Positions 35,161 to 43,711 of a stretch of DNA of 56,540 bases are shown piece by piece. Position numbers and translations under genes: made by a program. Location: NCBI RefSeq assembly GCF_002567005.1, contig NZ_NUZU01000004.1, forward strand, positions 290,562 to 347,101, written 5' to 3'. Position 1 is the first letter of the stretch. Every line of letters begins with the position of its first letter. Under the pieces are notes generated by a model. It was not told the origin of the DNA. It made no database searches and saw only the letters and a list, made by a program, of their open reading frames with translations. The stretch is from Bacillus sp. AFS073361. Its GTDB lineage: Bacteria; Bacillota; Bacilli; Bacillales; Cytobacillaceae.

Positions 35161-35868
35161 ATGCGTATTAATAAGTTTATTAGCGAGTCTGGGAAGGCAT
35201 CTAGAAGAGGGGCCGATAAGTTAGTTAGTGAAGGAAAGGTTACGATTAATGGGCAAGTGGCGGTAATGGGCAGTCAAGTGGAACCGGGGGATGATGTTCG
35301 AATCAACGGGAGCCAGATTAAAGTTGCCCATAATTATGTCTATATTGCCTTAAATAAACCGGTCGGAATTACGAGTACGACGGAAAGGCATATCAAGGGA
35401 AATATCATTGATTTAGTCAATCATCCCTTACGAATCTTCCATATTGGGCGATTGGATAAGGATTCTGACGGACTCATCCTTCTAACGAACGATGGTGATA
35501 TAGTTAATGAAATTTTACGTGCCGAAAATAAGCATGAAAAGGAATATATCGTTACCGTCGACAAACCGATTACTCCTGAATTTTTACAGAAGATGGCGGC
35601 CGGAGTTGAAATTCTCGATACAAAAACCCTTCCATGTAAAGTAACCCAACTATCTAAATATGTATTTCAAATCATCTTAACACAAGGGTTAAATCGCCAA
35701 ATCCGCCGGATGTGCTCAGCTCTCGGCTACGGGGTTGTCCGCTTACAGCGGACAAGGATCATGAACATCCATTTAGGCAACCTGCCAATTGGACAATGGC
35801 GTGACTTATCGAAAAAAGAAAAGAATCAATTATTTTCTGACTTAAATTACCAGCCGAAAGAATGGTAA
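35161..35868 (+). CDS. rluF: 23S rRNA pseudouridine synthase RluF
   Basis: This 235-residue enzyme isomerises a uridine of 23S rRNA (U2604 in E. coli). It has an N-terminal S4 RNA-binding domain ([22 protein letters not shown]) and an RsuA-type catalytic core with the catalytic Asp in [13 protein letters not shown]. The conserved [13 protein letters not shown] block follows. The ATG at 35161 with AGGGTG upstream is preferred over a GTG nine bases earlier. The closely related RluB/RsuA class is less likely given the [11 protein letters not shown] segment. Confidence 0.87.
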   Translation: MRINKFISESGKASRRGADKLVSEGKVTINGQVAVMGSQVEPGDDVRINGSQIKVAHNYVYIALNKPVGITSTTERHIKGNIIDLVNHPLRIFHIGRLDKDSDGLILLTNDGDIVNEILRAENKHEKEYIVTVDKPITPEFLQKMAAGVEILDTKTLPCKVTQLSKYVFQIILTQGLNRQIRRMCSALGYGVVRLQRTRIMNIHLGNLPIGQWRDLSKKEKNQLFSDLNYQPKEW

Positions 35869-35900
35869 GCTAGAATATACGATCACCAGAGGTGAATCAT

Positions 35901-36440
35901 TTGGAAATCGGAGCAAAAATTCGTGCGATACGAAATCGAAAGAGAATCACCATTGCGCAAATGTGTGAAGGAACAGGGCTGTCTAAAGGATTTATCAGCA
36001 ATGTTGAAAACAATAATACCTCTCCATCTATTAGCACGCTGCAAACAATTGCAACCTTTCTTGGGGTTCCTTTACCGTATTTATTATTAGAAAAAAAAGA
36101 GCATATGCGGGTTGTTAGAAAAAATGAACGGACTCATTCCACTTTTAACCACTTAAAGATCGAACATTTAACCTCTAAAGGCGGCTTAAGAATGATGCTT
36201 GTCGAATTTCCTGCTGGCGCTTCTATGGGTGAATTAAATGCTCATGAAGGAGAAGAGTGTCATTTGGTGTTAGAGGGAAAAGTCCTAGCAGAACAAGGCG
36301 AGGACTCCATGATCATTGAAGAAGGGGATTCCTTTAGCTGGAACGCTAGTGTACCCCATTTTGTTAAAAATATTGGTGATGGAAAAGCAGTTGTCCTCAT
36401 TTCGATTTATTCTGATAGTGAACTAAGAGACATTTTTTAA
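35901..36440 (+). CDS. XRE-family regulator with cupin sensor domain
   Basis: This 179-residue transcription factor has an N-terminal helix-turn-helix of the phage-repressor type (IGAKIRAIRNRKRITIAQ, GLSKGFISNVENN) and a C-terminal cupin_2 barrel (GASMGELNAHEGEECHLVLEG, with the metal-type His/Glu pair). This architecture senses small molecules or metals and often controls amino acid or polyamine use. The neighbouring convergent amine oxidase is a natural candidate target, by inference. The start is TTG at 35901 after GAGGTG; the frame is open nine bases further. Confidence 0.85.
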   Translation: MEIGAKIRAIRNRKRITIAQMCEGTGLSKGFISNVENNNTSPSISTLQTIATFLGVPLPYLLLEKKEHMRVVRKNERTHSTFNHLKIEHLTSKGGLRMMLVEFPAGASMGELNAHEGEECHLVLEGKVLAEQGEDSMIIEEGDSFSWNASVPHFVKNIGDGKAVVLISIYSDSELRDIF

Positions 36441-36462
36441 TGTAACCCACTCCCTATTCAAA

Positions 36463-36512
36463 AAAAGGCTGACAAATAGGAACAAGCAGCTTCCATATAT
36501 GTTAGCCTTTTA
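36463..36512. terminator. Bidirectional terminator
   Basis: AAAAAAGGCTGACA and TGTTAGCCTTTT pair across a long loop between the XRE-cupin and amine oxidase genes. Confidence 0.6.
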
Positions 36513-36521
36513 TTTATGTTC

Positions 36522-38066
36522 CTACTGTATTTTCAAATCTTGGATGACCTCTTGTGCAGCCCTCTCACCCGTCTCGACTGCACCATTCAAATACCCTGGA
36601 TACTTGATTGATGTGTGCTCACCGGCAAAAAAGATATTCCCTTCCCGTTCCCCTAAAATACCAGCAAATTTCGTATACTGCCCTACCCTCCAATACGAAT
36701 AGGCCCCTTTGCTCCATTGATTACTAAGCCAATGGTCGATGGTTGCTAGCCCGTTCCAATTATTAACGCTGCCTGGCAATACAGGTTCTAGTTTGTCCAA
36801 AAAGTTACGCGTCGTCTCTGTTAACTTTTCATCTGTGACCGCAAATTGCTGAGCCGCATTTTCACCTCCTGTATAATTAACCAGAATCCCCGATTGACCT
36901 GGTTGAGCCCGTGATGATTCAAACGTTTGCTGATAGCCTGTATCCGCAAATGTTTCGCCATTATTTCCAAGTTCGTTCCAAAATCGATTGGTAAATTGAA
37001 CATGATGCTTTGTATTGATGCCCATTCCAAGCTCTTCAATCGCCACCGCCTTTAATGGGCAAAATCTTGCATTCTGATAATCTATCGTTTTTAAAATACT
37101 AAATGGGATAGCAAGAATTACTTTATCCGCTAAGACCACCCATTCTTTTTCATTATTTTTAAAAACGAGCTTTATCTTATGATGACTGTGTTGGTCTATT
37201 TTGATTAGTTCAGCATTAAAATGGATTTGTTCTTGAAGCTTTTTTGCTAATAAGGAGGGAATTTGATCATTGCCACCGCAAATATGAAAACATTCGTCTG
37301 AATCGCCGTACATTTGAAAGTTCATTTTTTCTACAGCCCCTAACATATAAAGAAGATTTAGTGCACTCTGCTCACTGGCGTCTGCTCCAAATTCAACGGT
37401 ATAGGCCAAGGCTAATAGCTTGCCAAAACGAGAACTGATGCCTCCAGGTACCGTTTCATTGATATAGTCAACAATCGACAGATGATCCAGCTCATATCCT
37501 CGTTCCGTATAACAATTATAAAGAGTCGTTTCACCCGCTTCTTTCAGATCCCTTTGTAGTTGGGGGAGGATTTTGATAAAATCATCGGTTACTTCCTGAA
37601 AGGAATACGGACGTTGATCAAAAAAATAAAATGGCTTGGTACCAATGGCCTCTGACATGATTAAATGGTCTAATTTTAAGCCTAATTCTTTCGCAATGTC
37701 CTGGATCTCCGTATGGCACGTATCTATCAATTCCCCGCCTCGTTCGACCATTTGATCGTCTTTGAAATAATTCCTCCTTGTCCAACAACGTCCGCCAACC
37801 CGTTCAGACGCTTCATAAATTGTTGCTATGATCCCCGCCTGTTTTAGACGATACGCGCATGTAAGACCCGCCAAACCTGCTCCCACAATGACAATCCTTT
37901 GATTCAATTGCACACCGTTATGCACCATATCGTGTGTAAGAAAAGTATCTTGTGAATTATTATGTTTTAGTGTAAAAGCTTGTCCAGTACCAGATTGTTT
38001 GTCCATTTCAATACCTGCCATCGCAAATGATTTCTGCAGTATACTTGCTAATGGTGTTCGTGCCAA
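36522..38066 (-). CDS. Flavin monoamine oxidase family protein
   Basis: This 514-residue FAD amine oxidase has the dinucleotide motif IVIVGAGLAGLTCAYRLKQAG (residues about 58-78), the GGRCWT segment and the C-terminal FAD-contact block GNIFFAGEHTS...GYLNGAVETGERAA. It would oxidise a primary amine or amino acid, releasing H2O2 and ammonia. The substrate is unknown. No Tat or Sec signal is evident, although an N-terminal arm of about 55 residues precedes the FAD fold. The start is TTG with AAGGGG about 11 bases before; the next ATG lacks a ribosome site. Confidence 0.85.
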   Translation of the reverse strand: MARTPLASILQKSFAMAGIEMDKQSGTGQAFTLKHNNSQDTFLTHDMVHNGVQLNQRIVIVGAGLAGLTCAYRLKQAGIIATIYEASERVGGRCWTRRNYFKDDQMVERGGELIDTCHTEIQDIAKELGLKLDHLIMSEAIGTKPFYFFDQRPYSFQEVTDDFIKILPQLQRDLKEAGETTLYNCYTERGYELDHLSIVDYINETVPGGISSRFGKLLALAYTVEFGADASEQSALNLLYMLGAVEKMNFQMYGDSDECFHICGGNDQIPSLLAKKLQEQIHFNAELIKIDQHSHHKIKLVFKNNEKEWVVLADKVILAIPFSILKTIDYQNARFCPLKAVAIEELGMGINTKHHVQFTNRFWNELGNNGETFADTGYQQTFESSRAQPGQSGILVNYTGGENAAQQFAVTDEKLTETTRNFLDKLEPVLPGSVNNWNGLATIDHWLSNQWSKGAYSYWRVGQYTKFAGILGEREGNIFFAGEHTSIKYPGYLNGAVETGERAAQEVIQDLKIQ

Positions 38067-38390
38067 GAAAAACCAGCCCCTTTTGCAAAAATAAGCCTTG
38101 CTAAATGATTGATTAACTATCGCCGGATAGTACTTATCAATAAAATATGCACTGCGTTTTAATCTGCCTGAGACAAGTAGCCGGTTCCTTAATAATTTTA
38201 TTCCCGAAAAAAACTGTTGCTTCTACAGAAATAGAAACTCCTATTGTGTTAAAAAATTGCTATACATTCATCGTGTGTGACAAAATAAGGAGGGAATGGG
38301 TCTGGTAATGTTGCCGGAAGCAAAAATTAAATAATCCATTTACATATCGGCATCATTCACCAAAAATCACATATTGGAGGGAAATAGTTG
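38067..38390. other. Intergenic region, divergent promoters expected
   Basis: A tiny frame near 38297 (GGAGG, then ATG, 12 codons ending LPEAKIK) is present but is probably not a gene. No strong hairpin was seen. Confidence 0.4.
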
Positions 38391-39308
38391 ATGAGAACCA
38401 TGAAACTCGGAAGCAGTTCTTTAGAAGTGCCCGTCGTAGCTGTTGGGTGTATGCGTATTAACTCGCTAGAGAAGAAAGAGTCAGAGCATTTTATTCAATC
38501 TGCCTTAGAAGAAGGGGCAAACTTCTTTGATCATGCCGACATTTATGGCGGCGGCGTATGTGAGGAAATTTTTGCAGATGCGATCCACATGAATGCAGAT
38601 ATTCGCGAGAACATTATTTTGCAATCTAAATGCGGGATCCGTAAGGGCATGTTTGATTTTTCTAAAGAATATATTTTGGAATCTGTCGATGGGATATTAA
38701 AACGATTGAGGACTGAATATCTCGATGTCCTGCTTTTGCATCGCCCGGATGCACTTGTCGAGCCTGAGGAAGTGGCTGAGGCCTTCGATATCCTTGAAAC
38801 TTCTGGAAAGGTCCGTCATTTTGGCGTTTCCAACCAAAATCCAATGCAGATCCAATTGCTTAAAAAGTTTGTGAAGCAGCCACTCGTAGCTAACCAGCTG
38901 CAATTAAGTATTACGAACGCTACAATGATCTCAAATGGAATTAATGTCAACATGGAGAATGATTCTGCGATAAACCGGGATGGAAGCGTTCTCGATTATT
39001 GCCGTTTGAACGATATCACCATCCAACCCTGGTCCCCATTCCAATACGGATTCTTTGAAGGCGTTTTCCTTGGAAGCGAAAAGTTTCCGGAATTGAACCA
39101 GCAGATTGATGAAATTGCCGCTACATATGGAGTCAGCAGCACTACCATCGCAATCGCCTGGCTACTACGCCATCCAGCCCATATGCAGCCAGTCATCGGG
39201 ACAATGAATATCGACAGATTAAAGGACTGCTGCAAAGCAAGTGACATACAATTAACTCGTGAGGAATGGTATCGTATTTATCGCGCCGCCGGCAATATTC
39301 TTCCGTAA
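38391..39308 (+). CDS. Aldo/keto reductase
   Basis: This 305-residue NAD(P)H-dependent (alpha/beta)8-barrel oxidoreductase has its catalytic tetrad visible: Asp47 and Tyr52 in FDHADIYGGG, Lys80 in LQSKCGI and His117 in LLLHRPD. The cofactor segment near the C-terminus (TIAIAWLLRHPAHMQPVIGT) is typical. It resembles B. subtilis YcsN/E. coli YdhF-type reductases. The ATG at 38391 has GGAGG ten bases upstream, and a TTG just before it is also possible. It is a single-gene unit; the substrate is unknown. Confidence 0.87.
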   Translation: MRTMKLGSSSLEVPVVAVGCMRINSLEKKESEHFIQSALEEGANFFDHADIYGGGVCEEIFADAIHMNADIRENIILQSKCGIRKGMFDFSKEYILESVDGILKRLRTEYLDVLLLHRPDALVEPEEVAEAFDILETSGKVRHFGVSNQNPMQIQLLKKFVKQPLVANQLQLSITNATMISNGINVNMENDSAINRDGSVLDYCRLNDITIQPWSPFQYGFFEGVFLGSEKFPELNQQIDEIAATYGVSSTTIAIAWLLRHPAHMQPVIGTMNIDRLKDCCKASDIQLTREEWYRIYRAAGNILP

Positions 39309-39595
39309 AGTAACGCTTTGTCGAATACCATGAGACGTTAATGTGCTGATTAGAACATCGGAGAAATGAAATCGGACTAAAATTTGTAGGTAAATATACC
39401 CATTATCCGTTGTTAGATGATGATTCTTATGTAATTTGTAACATAATTGTAATAAACGGAAATTAAGCTCAGTGGTTGTCACTACTGGGCCCTTATCATT
39501 TAAAGGCAGTAAAATAGTCCTATTTTCAGATTATTAGGTAAACTGAGAAATATTATTGCAATATAATTGCCATAGATGTAAAGCTTTTAACATTT
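39309..39595. other. Intergenic region upstream of the 3D-domain gene
   Basis: It holds a WalR-like box at 39437-39453 and the 5' part of a leader region duplicated before the second 3D gene. No coding frame is supported. Confidence 0.5.
39437..39453 (+). promoter_or_regulatory. Candidate WalR box
   Basis: TGTAAC-ATAAT-TGTAAT fits the WalR pattern TGTWAH-N5-TGTWAH exactly. WalRK controls yocH-type wall genes in B. subtilis. The distance of 219 bases to the start codon is long, so confidence is limited. Confidence 0.45.
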
Positions 39596-39665
39596 CCCTG
39601 TTCTTTGTTTCAGCAACATCCATGTTACGATTAGGAAAAATTAGCTGCCAAAAGAACAGGGAGGG
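39596..39665 (+). promoter_or_regulatory. Leader stem masking the ribosome site, copy 1
   Basis: CCCTGTTCTTTG (39596-39607) is complementary to CAAAAGAACAGGG (39649-39661) with one bulged A. The 3' arm runs into the ribosome site GGGAGGG (39659-39665). A folded leader would hide the first bases of that site. Confidence 0.5.
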
Positions 39666-39671
39666 TAAACA

Positions 39672-40262
39672 ATGCTAAAAACATTTAAAACATTGATAGC
39701 AGTTGCTGTACTCTCAGTAACTGTCAGTGCTAATGTACAAGCCGCAACGATAACTGTAAAACAAGACAATACCCGATGGGATCAATATAATCAAACCTTA
39801 GAAAATATCCAAAAGGATGCGGATATGCTTGAAACAGATATACCTGTGAATCCTGCGGCACCAGCCGTTACTGAACCATTCCCGGTATCTGCAAAGCCCG
39901 TTATTGCACATGCAAAAAAGAAAAGTACACCTGTCATAAAAGTAACTAGCAGTAAAAGTAAAAGTAAAAGTGCAAAGGAAATTACCGTGAAGGCCACTGC
40001 CTATACAGCTTCATGTGAAGGATGTTCAGGAATTACCAAGACCGGTATTAATATCAAAGATAACCCAGATGAAAAGGTCATCGCTGTTGACCCATCTGTC
40101 ATTCCTCTGGGCAGTAAGGTTTATGTAGAAGGCTTTGGTGAAGCGATTGCCGCAGATACAGGCAGCGCAATCAAAGGAAATCGAATTGACGTGTTTATTC
40201 CATCTGAACAGGATGCGATTGATTTTGGTGTAAAAAAATTAAAGGTGACTATCTTAAATTAA
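39672..40262 (+). CDS. 3D-domain wall protein with decayed LysM region
   Basis: This secreted protein of 196 residues has a signal peptide (1-24, VQA cut) and a C-terminal 3D domain (about 105-196; TAYTASCEGCSG, AVDPSVIPLGSKVYVEG, AADTGSAIKGNRIDVF with the three conserved Asp). The 3D fold is the catalytic part of MltA/YocH-type peptidoglycan lytic enzymes. Between them only a fragment of a LysM motif remains (ATITVKQDNTRWDQ, LENIQ), whereas the downstream paralogue keeps two full LysM repeats. It may therefore be released instead of wall bound. GGGAGGG precedes the ATG. Confidence 0.85.
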   Translation: MLKTFKTLIAVAVLSVTVSANVQAATITVKQDNTRWDQYNQTLENIQKDADMLETDIPVNPAAPAVTEPFPVSAKPVIAHAKKKSTPVIKVTSSKSKSKSAKEITVKATAYTASCEGCSGITKTGINIKDNPDEKVIAVDPSVIPLGSKVYVEGFGEAIAADTGSAIKGNRIDVFIPSEQDAIDFGVKKLKVTILN

Positions 40263-40294
40263 CACCAAAGAGAGAACCGTCCAAATATCCAGAC

Positions 40295-40341
40295 AAAACA
40301 CTGCAGACACTACTTTTTCCTATAGTGTAGCAGTGTTTTTT
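40295..40341 (+). terminator. Terminator between the two 3D-domain genes
   Basis: AAAACACTGC and GCAGTGTTTT, with an inner ACACTA/TAGTGT pair, form a long stem followed by T. Confidence 0.85.
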
Positions 40342-40401
40342 ATTTGCCCTTAGAAATATTATTGCAATATAAATGCCATGTATGTAAACGATTTAACATC
40401 T

Positions 40402-40470
40402 CCCTGTTCTTTGTTTCAGAAAATTCTATGTTACTATTTAGAAAACTTAGCAACCAAAGAACATGGAGGG
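40402..40470 (+). promoter_or_regulatory. Leader stem masking the ribosome site, copy 2
   Basis: CCCTGTTCTTTG (40402-40413) can pair with CAAAGAACATGG (40455-40466) with one mismatch; the ribosome site GGAGGG is at 40465-40470. The arrangement matches copy 1. Confidence 0.45.
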
Positions 40471-40478
40471 TAAAAGAA

Positions 40479-41270
40479 ATGCTTAAAAGAATACTATCAA
40501 TTTTAGCAGTTGCTGTACTCTCAGTAACTGTAAGTGCTAATGTACAAGCTGCAACGATTACTGTACAAAAAGGGGATACCCTTTGGGATCTTTCACGCGA
40601 AAATAATATATCTTTAGAAAATATCCAAACGGTGAATAATCTAACCTCAGACCTAATTTTCCCTGGTGATCAATTAACAATTGCTCCAGAAAAACATTAT
40701 ACTGTTAAAAAAGGTGATGCATTATGGGACATCGCCATGGATTATCAAGTAACTGTTCCGCAACTTAAAGAATGGAACAAATTAACTACCGATCTCATCC
40801 ATCCTGGATTAAATCTATTAATCTATGAGGGTTTAAATACTACTACAACAACTTCTTCTAAGGTTGTAACAGAAAAACCAATCAAGGAAGCCGTACAAAT
40901 AGAACCTGCAAAGCCGACTGCACAGGCACCAAAGGAAAGTGAACCTAAGGTGGAAGCTGCGTCAACAGAGAATAAGAGTTCAAAGGAAATAACTGTGAGA
41001 GCTACAGCTTACACAGCTTCATGTGAGGGATGTTCTGGCACTACCGCTACTGGAATTAACCTAAAGGCAAACCCAGATAAGAAAGTGATTGCCGTTGACC
41101 CATCTGTTATACCACTTGGCAGTAAAGTGTATGTAGAAGGCTATGGTGAAGCAATCGCTGGAGATACTGGCGGTGCAATTAAAGGAAACAGAATTGATGT
41201 TTTTATTCCTTCCCATCAAGATGCCGTTGAGTTTGGTGTAAAACAATTAAAGGTAACTATTATAGACTAA
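40479..41270 (+). CDS. YocH-like LysM and 3D-domain peptidoglycan hydrolase
   Basis: This 263-residue secreted wall enzyme has a signal peptide (1-24), two LysM repeats (about 26-68 and 73-115; QKGDTLWDLS, KKGDALWDIA), a Thr/Glu/Lys-rich linker (about 120-170) and a C-terminal 3D domain (about 172-263) nearly identical to that of the upstream paralogue. The architecture equals B. subtilis YocH, a WalRK-regulated autolysin. The ATG at 40479 follows GGAGGG; the longer open frame from 40344 has no ribosome site. Confidence 0.9.
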   Translation: MLKRILSILAVAVLSVTVSANVQAATITVQKGDTLWDLSRENNISLENIQTVNNLTSDLIFPGDQLTIAPEKHYTVKKGDALWDIAMDYQVTVPQLKEWNKLTTDLIHPGLNLLIYEGLNTTTTTSSKVVTEKPIKEAVQIEPAKPTAQAPKESEPKVEAASTENKSSKEITVRATAYTASCEGCSGTTATGINLKANPDKKVIAVDPSVIPLGSKVYVEGYGEAIAGDTGGAIKGNRIDVFIPSHQDAVEFGVKQLKVTIID

Positions 41271-41283
41271 TCTGTCTAAAAAA

Positions 41284-41322
41284 TAAAAAAAGTTGAACCT
41301 AATCAAAACGGTTCAACTTTTT
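41284..41322. terminator. Bidirectional terminator
   Basis: AAAAAAGTTGAACC and GGTTCAACTTTTTT pair perfectly around ten bases. Confidence 0.92.
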
Positions 41323-41400
41323 TATTTTCAAATTTTTGATGCCCAGCCCCATGATTTAAAATCCACCTATTATTCCTTTTGTTAAAACCAGGATATTCTT

Positions 41401-42543
41401 TTAAAACCTTATGCCGAACGTATTCAATACCCTGCATACATTTTCTGCCGCAAAAGCTAAGTTTTCTTCCCCACATTCGAGTGCTTTCTCTAATGTAGTC
41501 ACACCCTTTAAGATCCCGATAATGGCAGTAAACCCGTTGTCGTATAGGGACTCTACTCCATCGCCAATTCGGCCGGCAAACGCAATCACCGGAACGGAAT
41601 ATTTTTCAGCGATCGCAGCCACGCCATAAGGTGTTTTACCAAACAAGGTCTGGCCATCAATGCTGCCTTCCCCTGTAAAAACATAGTCTGCTTCCTTGAC
41701 TTGCACCTCGAGGCCTGTATATTCAATGACCAGATCAATTCCTTTTTTTAGCTGGGCATTTAAAAAAGCCACTAGCCCCGCACCAAGTCCGCCTGCAGCT
41801 CCAGCACCATCCAACTGGGCAATATCTTCACCTAATTGTTTTTTAATCACATCAGCAAAATGTGCCAAATTTTGGTCAAGAACTCTTACCATTTCCGGAG
41901 TTGCTCCTTTTTGAGGACCAAAAATAGCTGAGGCGCCATAGTCACCAATTAGTGGATTGGTGACATCACAAGCGACATCGATATGAACCATTTTAATCCG
42001 TTCATCTAATCCACTCATATCAATGGAATGCAGTTGCTGTAATGCTCCCCCGCCAAAAGGCAGTTCATTTCCAGCCTGATCCTTAAATGAAACTCCCAGC
42101 GCTTGCAGCATTCCTGTCCCGCCATCATTGGTGGCACTTCCGCCAATTCCAATTAAGAAGCGCCTTACACCTTTGTCTAAAGCATGTTTGATTAATTGAC
42201 CTGTTCCATAGGTTGTTGTCAGTAACGGGTTTCTTTCTTTTGGTTTGATTAATTCAAGACCACTTGCACTGGCCATCTCAATCACGGCCGTTTGTCCTTC
42301 ACCTAAAAGGCCATATTCCGCAATCACTTTTTCTCCTAATGGACCAATGACTTCTGTCTTTATCATTTCTCCGTTGGTCATACTTACGAGGGACTCTACT
42401 GTTCCTTCCCCGCCATCGGCCATGGGTACAATGACGCATTCTGCGTCAGGGAAAACAGCTTTCACCCCTTTTTCCATTGCAAGGGCAGCCTTCTTCGCCG
42501 TCATGCTTTCTTTAAATGAATCGGGCGCTAACACAAACTTCAT
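41401..42543 (-). CDS. glxK: Glycerate kinase
   Basis: This 380-residue cytosolic kinase of the GarK/GlxK family phosphorylates glycerate to 2-phosphoglycerate, linking glyoxylate/glycerate use to glycolysis. Family landmarks are the start MKFVLAPDSFKESMTAKKAA, PMADGGEGTVE, GIGGSATNDGGTGMLQALG, and DYVFTGEGSIDGQTLFGKTP near the C-terminus. The length is normal. It stands alone, not beside other glycerate genes. It lies downstream of the HPr kinase paralogue on the same strand, but a large hairpin separates them. Confidence 0.93.
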   Translation of the reverse strand: MKFVLAPDSFKESMTAKKAALAMEKGVKAVFPDAECVIVPMADGGEGTVESLVSMTNGEMIKTEVIGPLGEKVIAEYGLLGEGQTAVIEMASASGLELIKPKERNPLLTTTYGTGQLIKHALDKGVRRFLIGIGGSATNDGGTGMLQALGVSFKDQAGNELPFGGGALQQLHSIDMSGLDERIKMVHIDVACDVTNPLIGDYGASAIFGPQKGATPEMVRVLDQNLAHFADVIKKQLGEDIAQLDGAGAAGGLGAGLVAFLNAQLKKGIDLVIEYTGLEVQVKEADYVFTGEGSIDGQTLFGKTPYGVAAIAEKYSVPVIAFAGRIGDGVESLYDNGFTAIIGILKGVTTLEKALECGEENLAFAAENVCRVLNTFGIRF

Positions 42544-42574
42544 AATAATCTGTCCTTTACGTTTTATATGATGT

Positions 42575-42617
42575 AAGAGAGTTGGCCATCATCATGGCGA
42601 TGATGACCAACTCTCTT
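42575..42617. terminator. Large intergenic hairpin
   Basis: AAGAGAGTTGG-C-CATCATC and GATGATG-A-CCAACTCTCTT form an 18-pair stem with one mismatch and a loop of about four bases. No T-run follows, so processing or partial termination between the HPr kinase and glycerate kinase genes is possible. Confidence 0.6.
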
Positions 42618-42653
42618 AAACAACGGTTCTCTATCAAACTAATATTTCAATCG

Positions 42654-43598
42654 TTATTCCATACCAGAGTTTACAATATCGGCCTCAATCCTGCTCATGA
42701 ACTCTTCAGCTGCACTGTAACCTTGCTGCTTCAAATACCAGTTATTTGCTGCTGCTTCAATTAACCCCGCCACATCACGTCCAGGCTGGAGCTGAATTTC
42801 CATTGAGGGAATCTTAACACCCATATAGTCTGTAAAGTGGAACTCCTGATCCAGATCATTATATAAGGCATCCTTTTCCCATTTAGTTAAATGAATATCA
42901 AGAGCAATACGGGTTTCATCTTGAAACGCCTTACGGCCGTATAGGCGAACCACATTTAACAAGCCAATACTTCGAAGAGCCAAAAACTCCTTGGTTTTCC
43001 CATCATGAGTGCCCAGAATCGTTTGCGGACTAAGCTTCTTTAGGACAATAATATCATCCGAAACAAGCCGATGTCCCCGGCGAATTAACGTGTGGGCCGT
43101 CTCACTTTTTCCTACCCCTGAATTTCCGCGAAGTAAGATTCCAATACCAGACACATTCATACAAACTCCATGCACAGAGATTTCTGGTGCTAATTCCTTT
43201 ACTAAAAATGCATCTAATTTGGTAATAAATTCTGATGTTATCTCTGGTTTATTCGTCAATAACAAAGGAATACCTTGTTCAACACAATGATGGGTTAAAT
43301 AGGTAAGTCCTTCTTCGCCAGCTGTAACGATAAAACATGGTGGATGATAATGAACAATATTTCCAATTCGTATTCTACGTTCCTCTTTACTTAACTTATG
43401 TAAATAAGTAATTTCCTTTTTCCCTAAAATTTGAACTCGTTCTGTTGGAAAAAAATCAAAATGGCCAACAAATTCCAAGCCTGGGCGATGAACCCGTGAT
43501 TGCGTTATCATTTTTTGCAGTTGATCTTCACCGGCCAGTACTTTCAATGAAAACTTCCGAACCAAGTTTTCAACTGTTATTTTTTTCACCCTATTCAC
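42654..43598 (-). CDS. HPr kinase/phosphorylase paralogue
   Basis: This 314-residue protein has the HprK layout: an N-terminal domain and a C-terminal P-loop kinase core with GNSGVGKSE (158-166), His143 in VHGV, the Asp pair in RRGHRLVSDD and the C-terminal QPGRDVAGLIEAAANNW. HprK phosphorylates HPr on Ser46 and drives carbon catabolite control. Compared with B. subtilis HprK as I recall it, identity is low, and the usual lgt partner gene is absent. It may be a second, specialised copy. The start is GTG at 43598 or 43589. Confidence 0.82.
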   Translation of the reverse strand: MNRVKKITVENLVRKFSLKVLAGEDQLQKMITQSRVHRPGLEFVGHFDFFPTERVQILGKKEITYLHKLSKEERRIRIGNIVHYHPPCFIVTAGEEGLTYLTHHCVEQGIPLLLTNKPEITSEFITKLDAFLVKELAPEISVHGVCMNVSGIGILLRGNSGVGKSETAHTLIRRGHRLVSDDIIVLKKLSPQTILGTHDGKTKEFLALRSIGLLNVVRLYGRKAFQDETRIALDIHLTKWEKDALYNDLDQEFHFTDYMGVKIPSMEIQLQPGRDVAGLIEAAANNWYLKQQGYSAAEEFMSRIEADIVNSGME

Positions 43599-43711
43599 CG
43601 TCCTAATATCTTCCTATAGTTGAATTATACTGAAGAATAATAGAACAGTCATCCATTTATGAATGAATTCCTGAAAGTCAGGATTAAATCCAACACCTTC
43701 CACTAGGGAAA

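Noticed and set aside
38297..38332. Twelve-codon frame after GGAGG before the aldo/keto reductase
   Set aside because: Too short, the ribosome site is too close, and it resembles no leader peptide.
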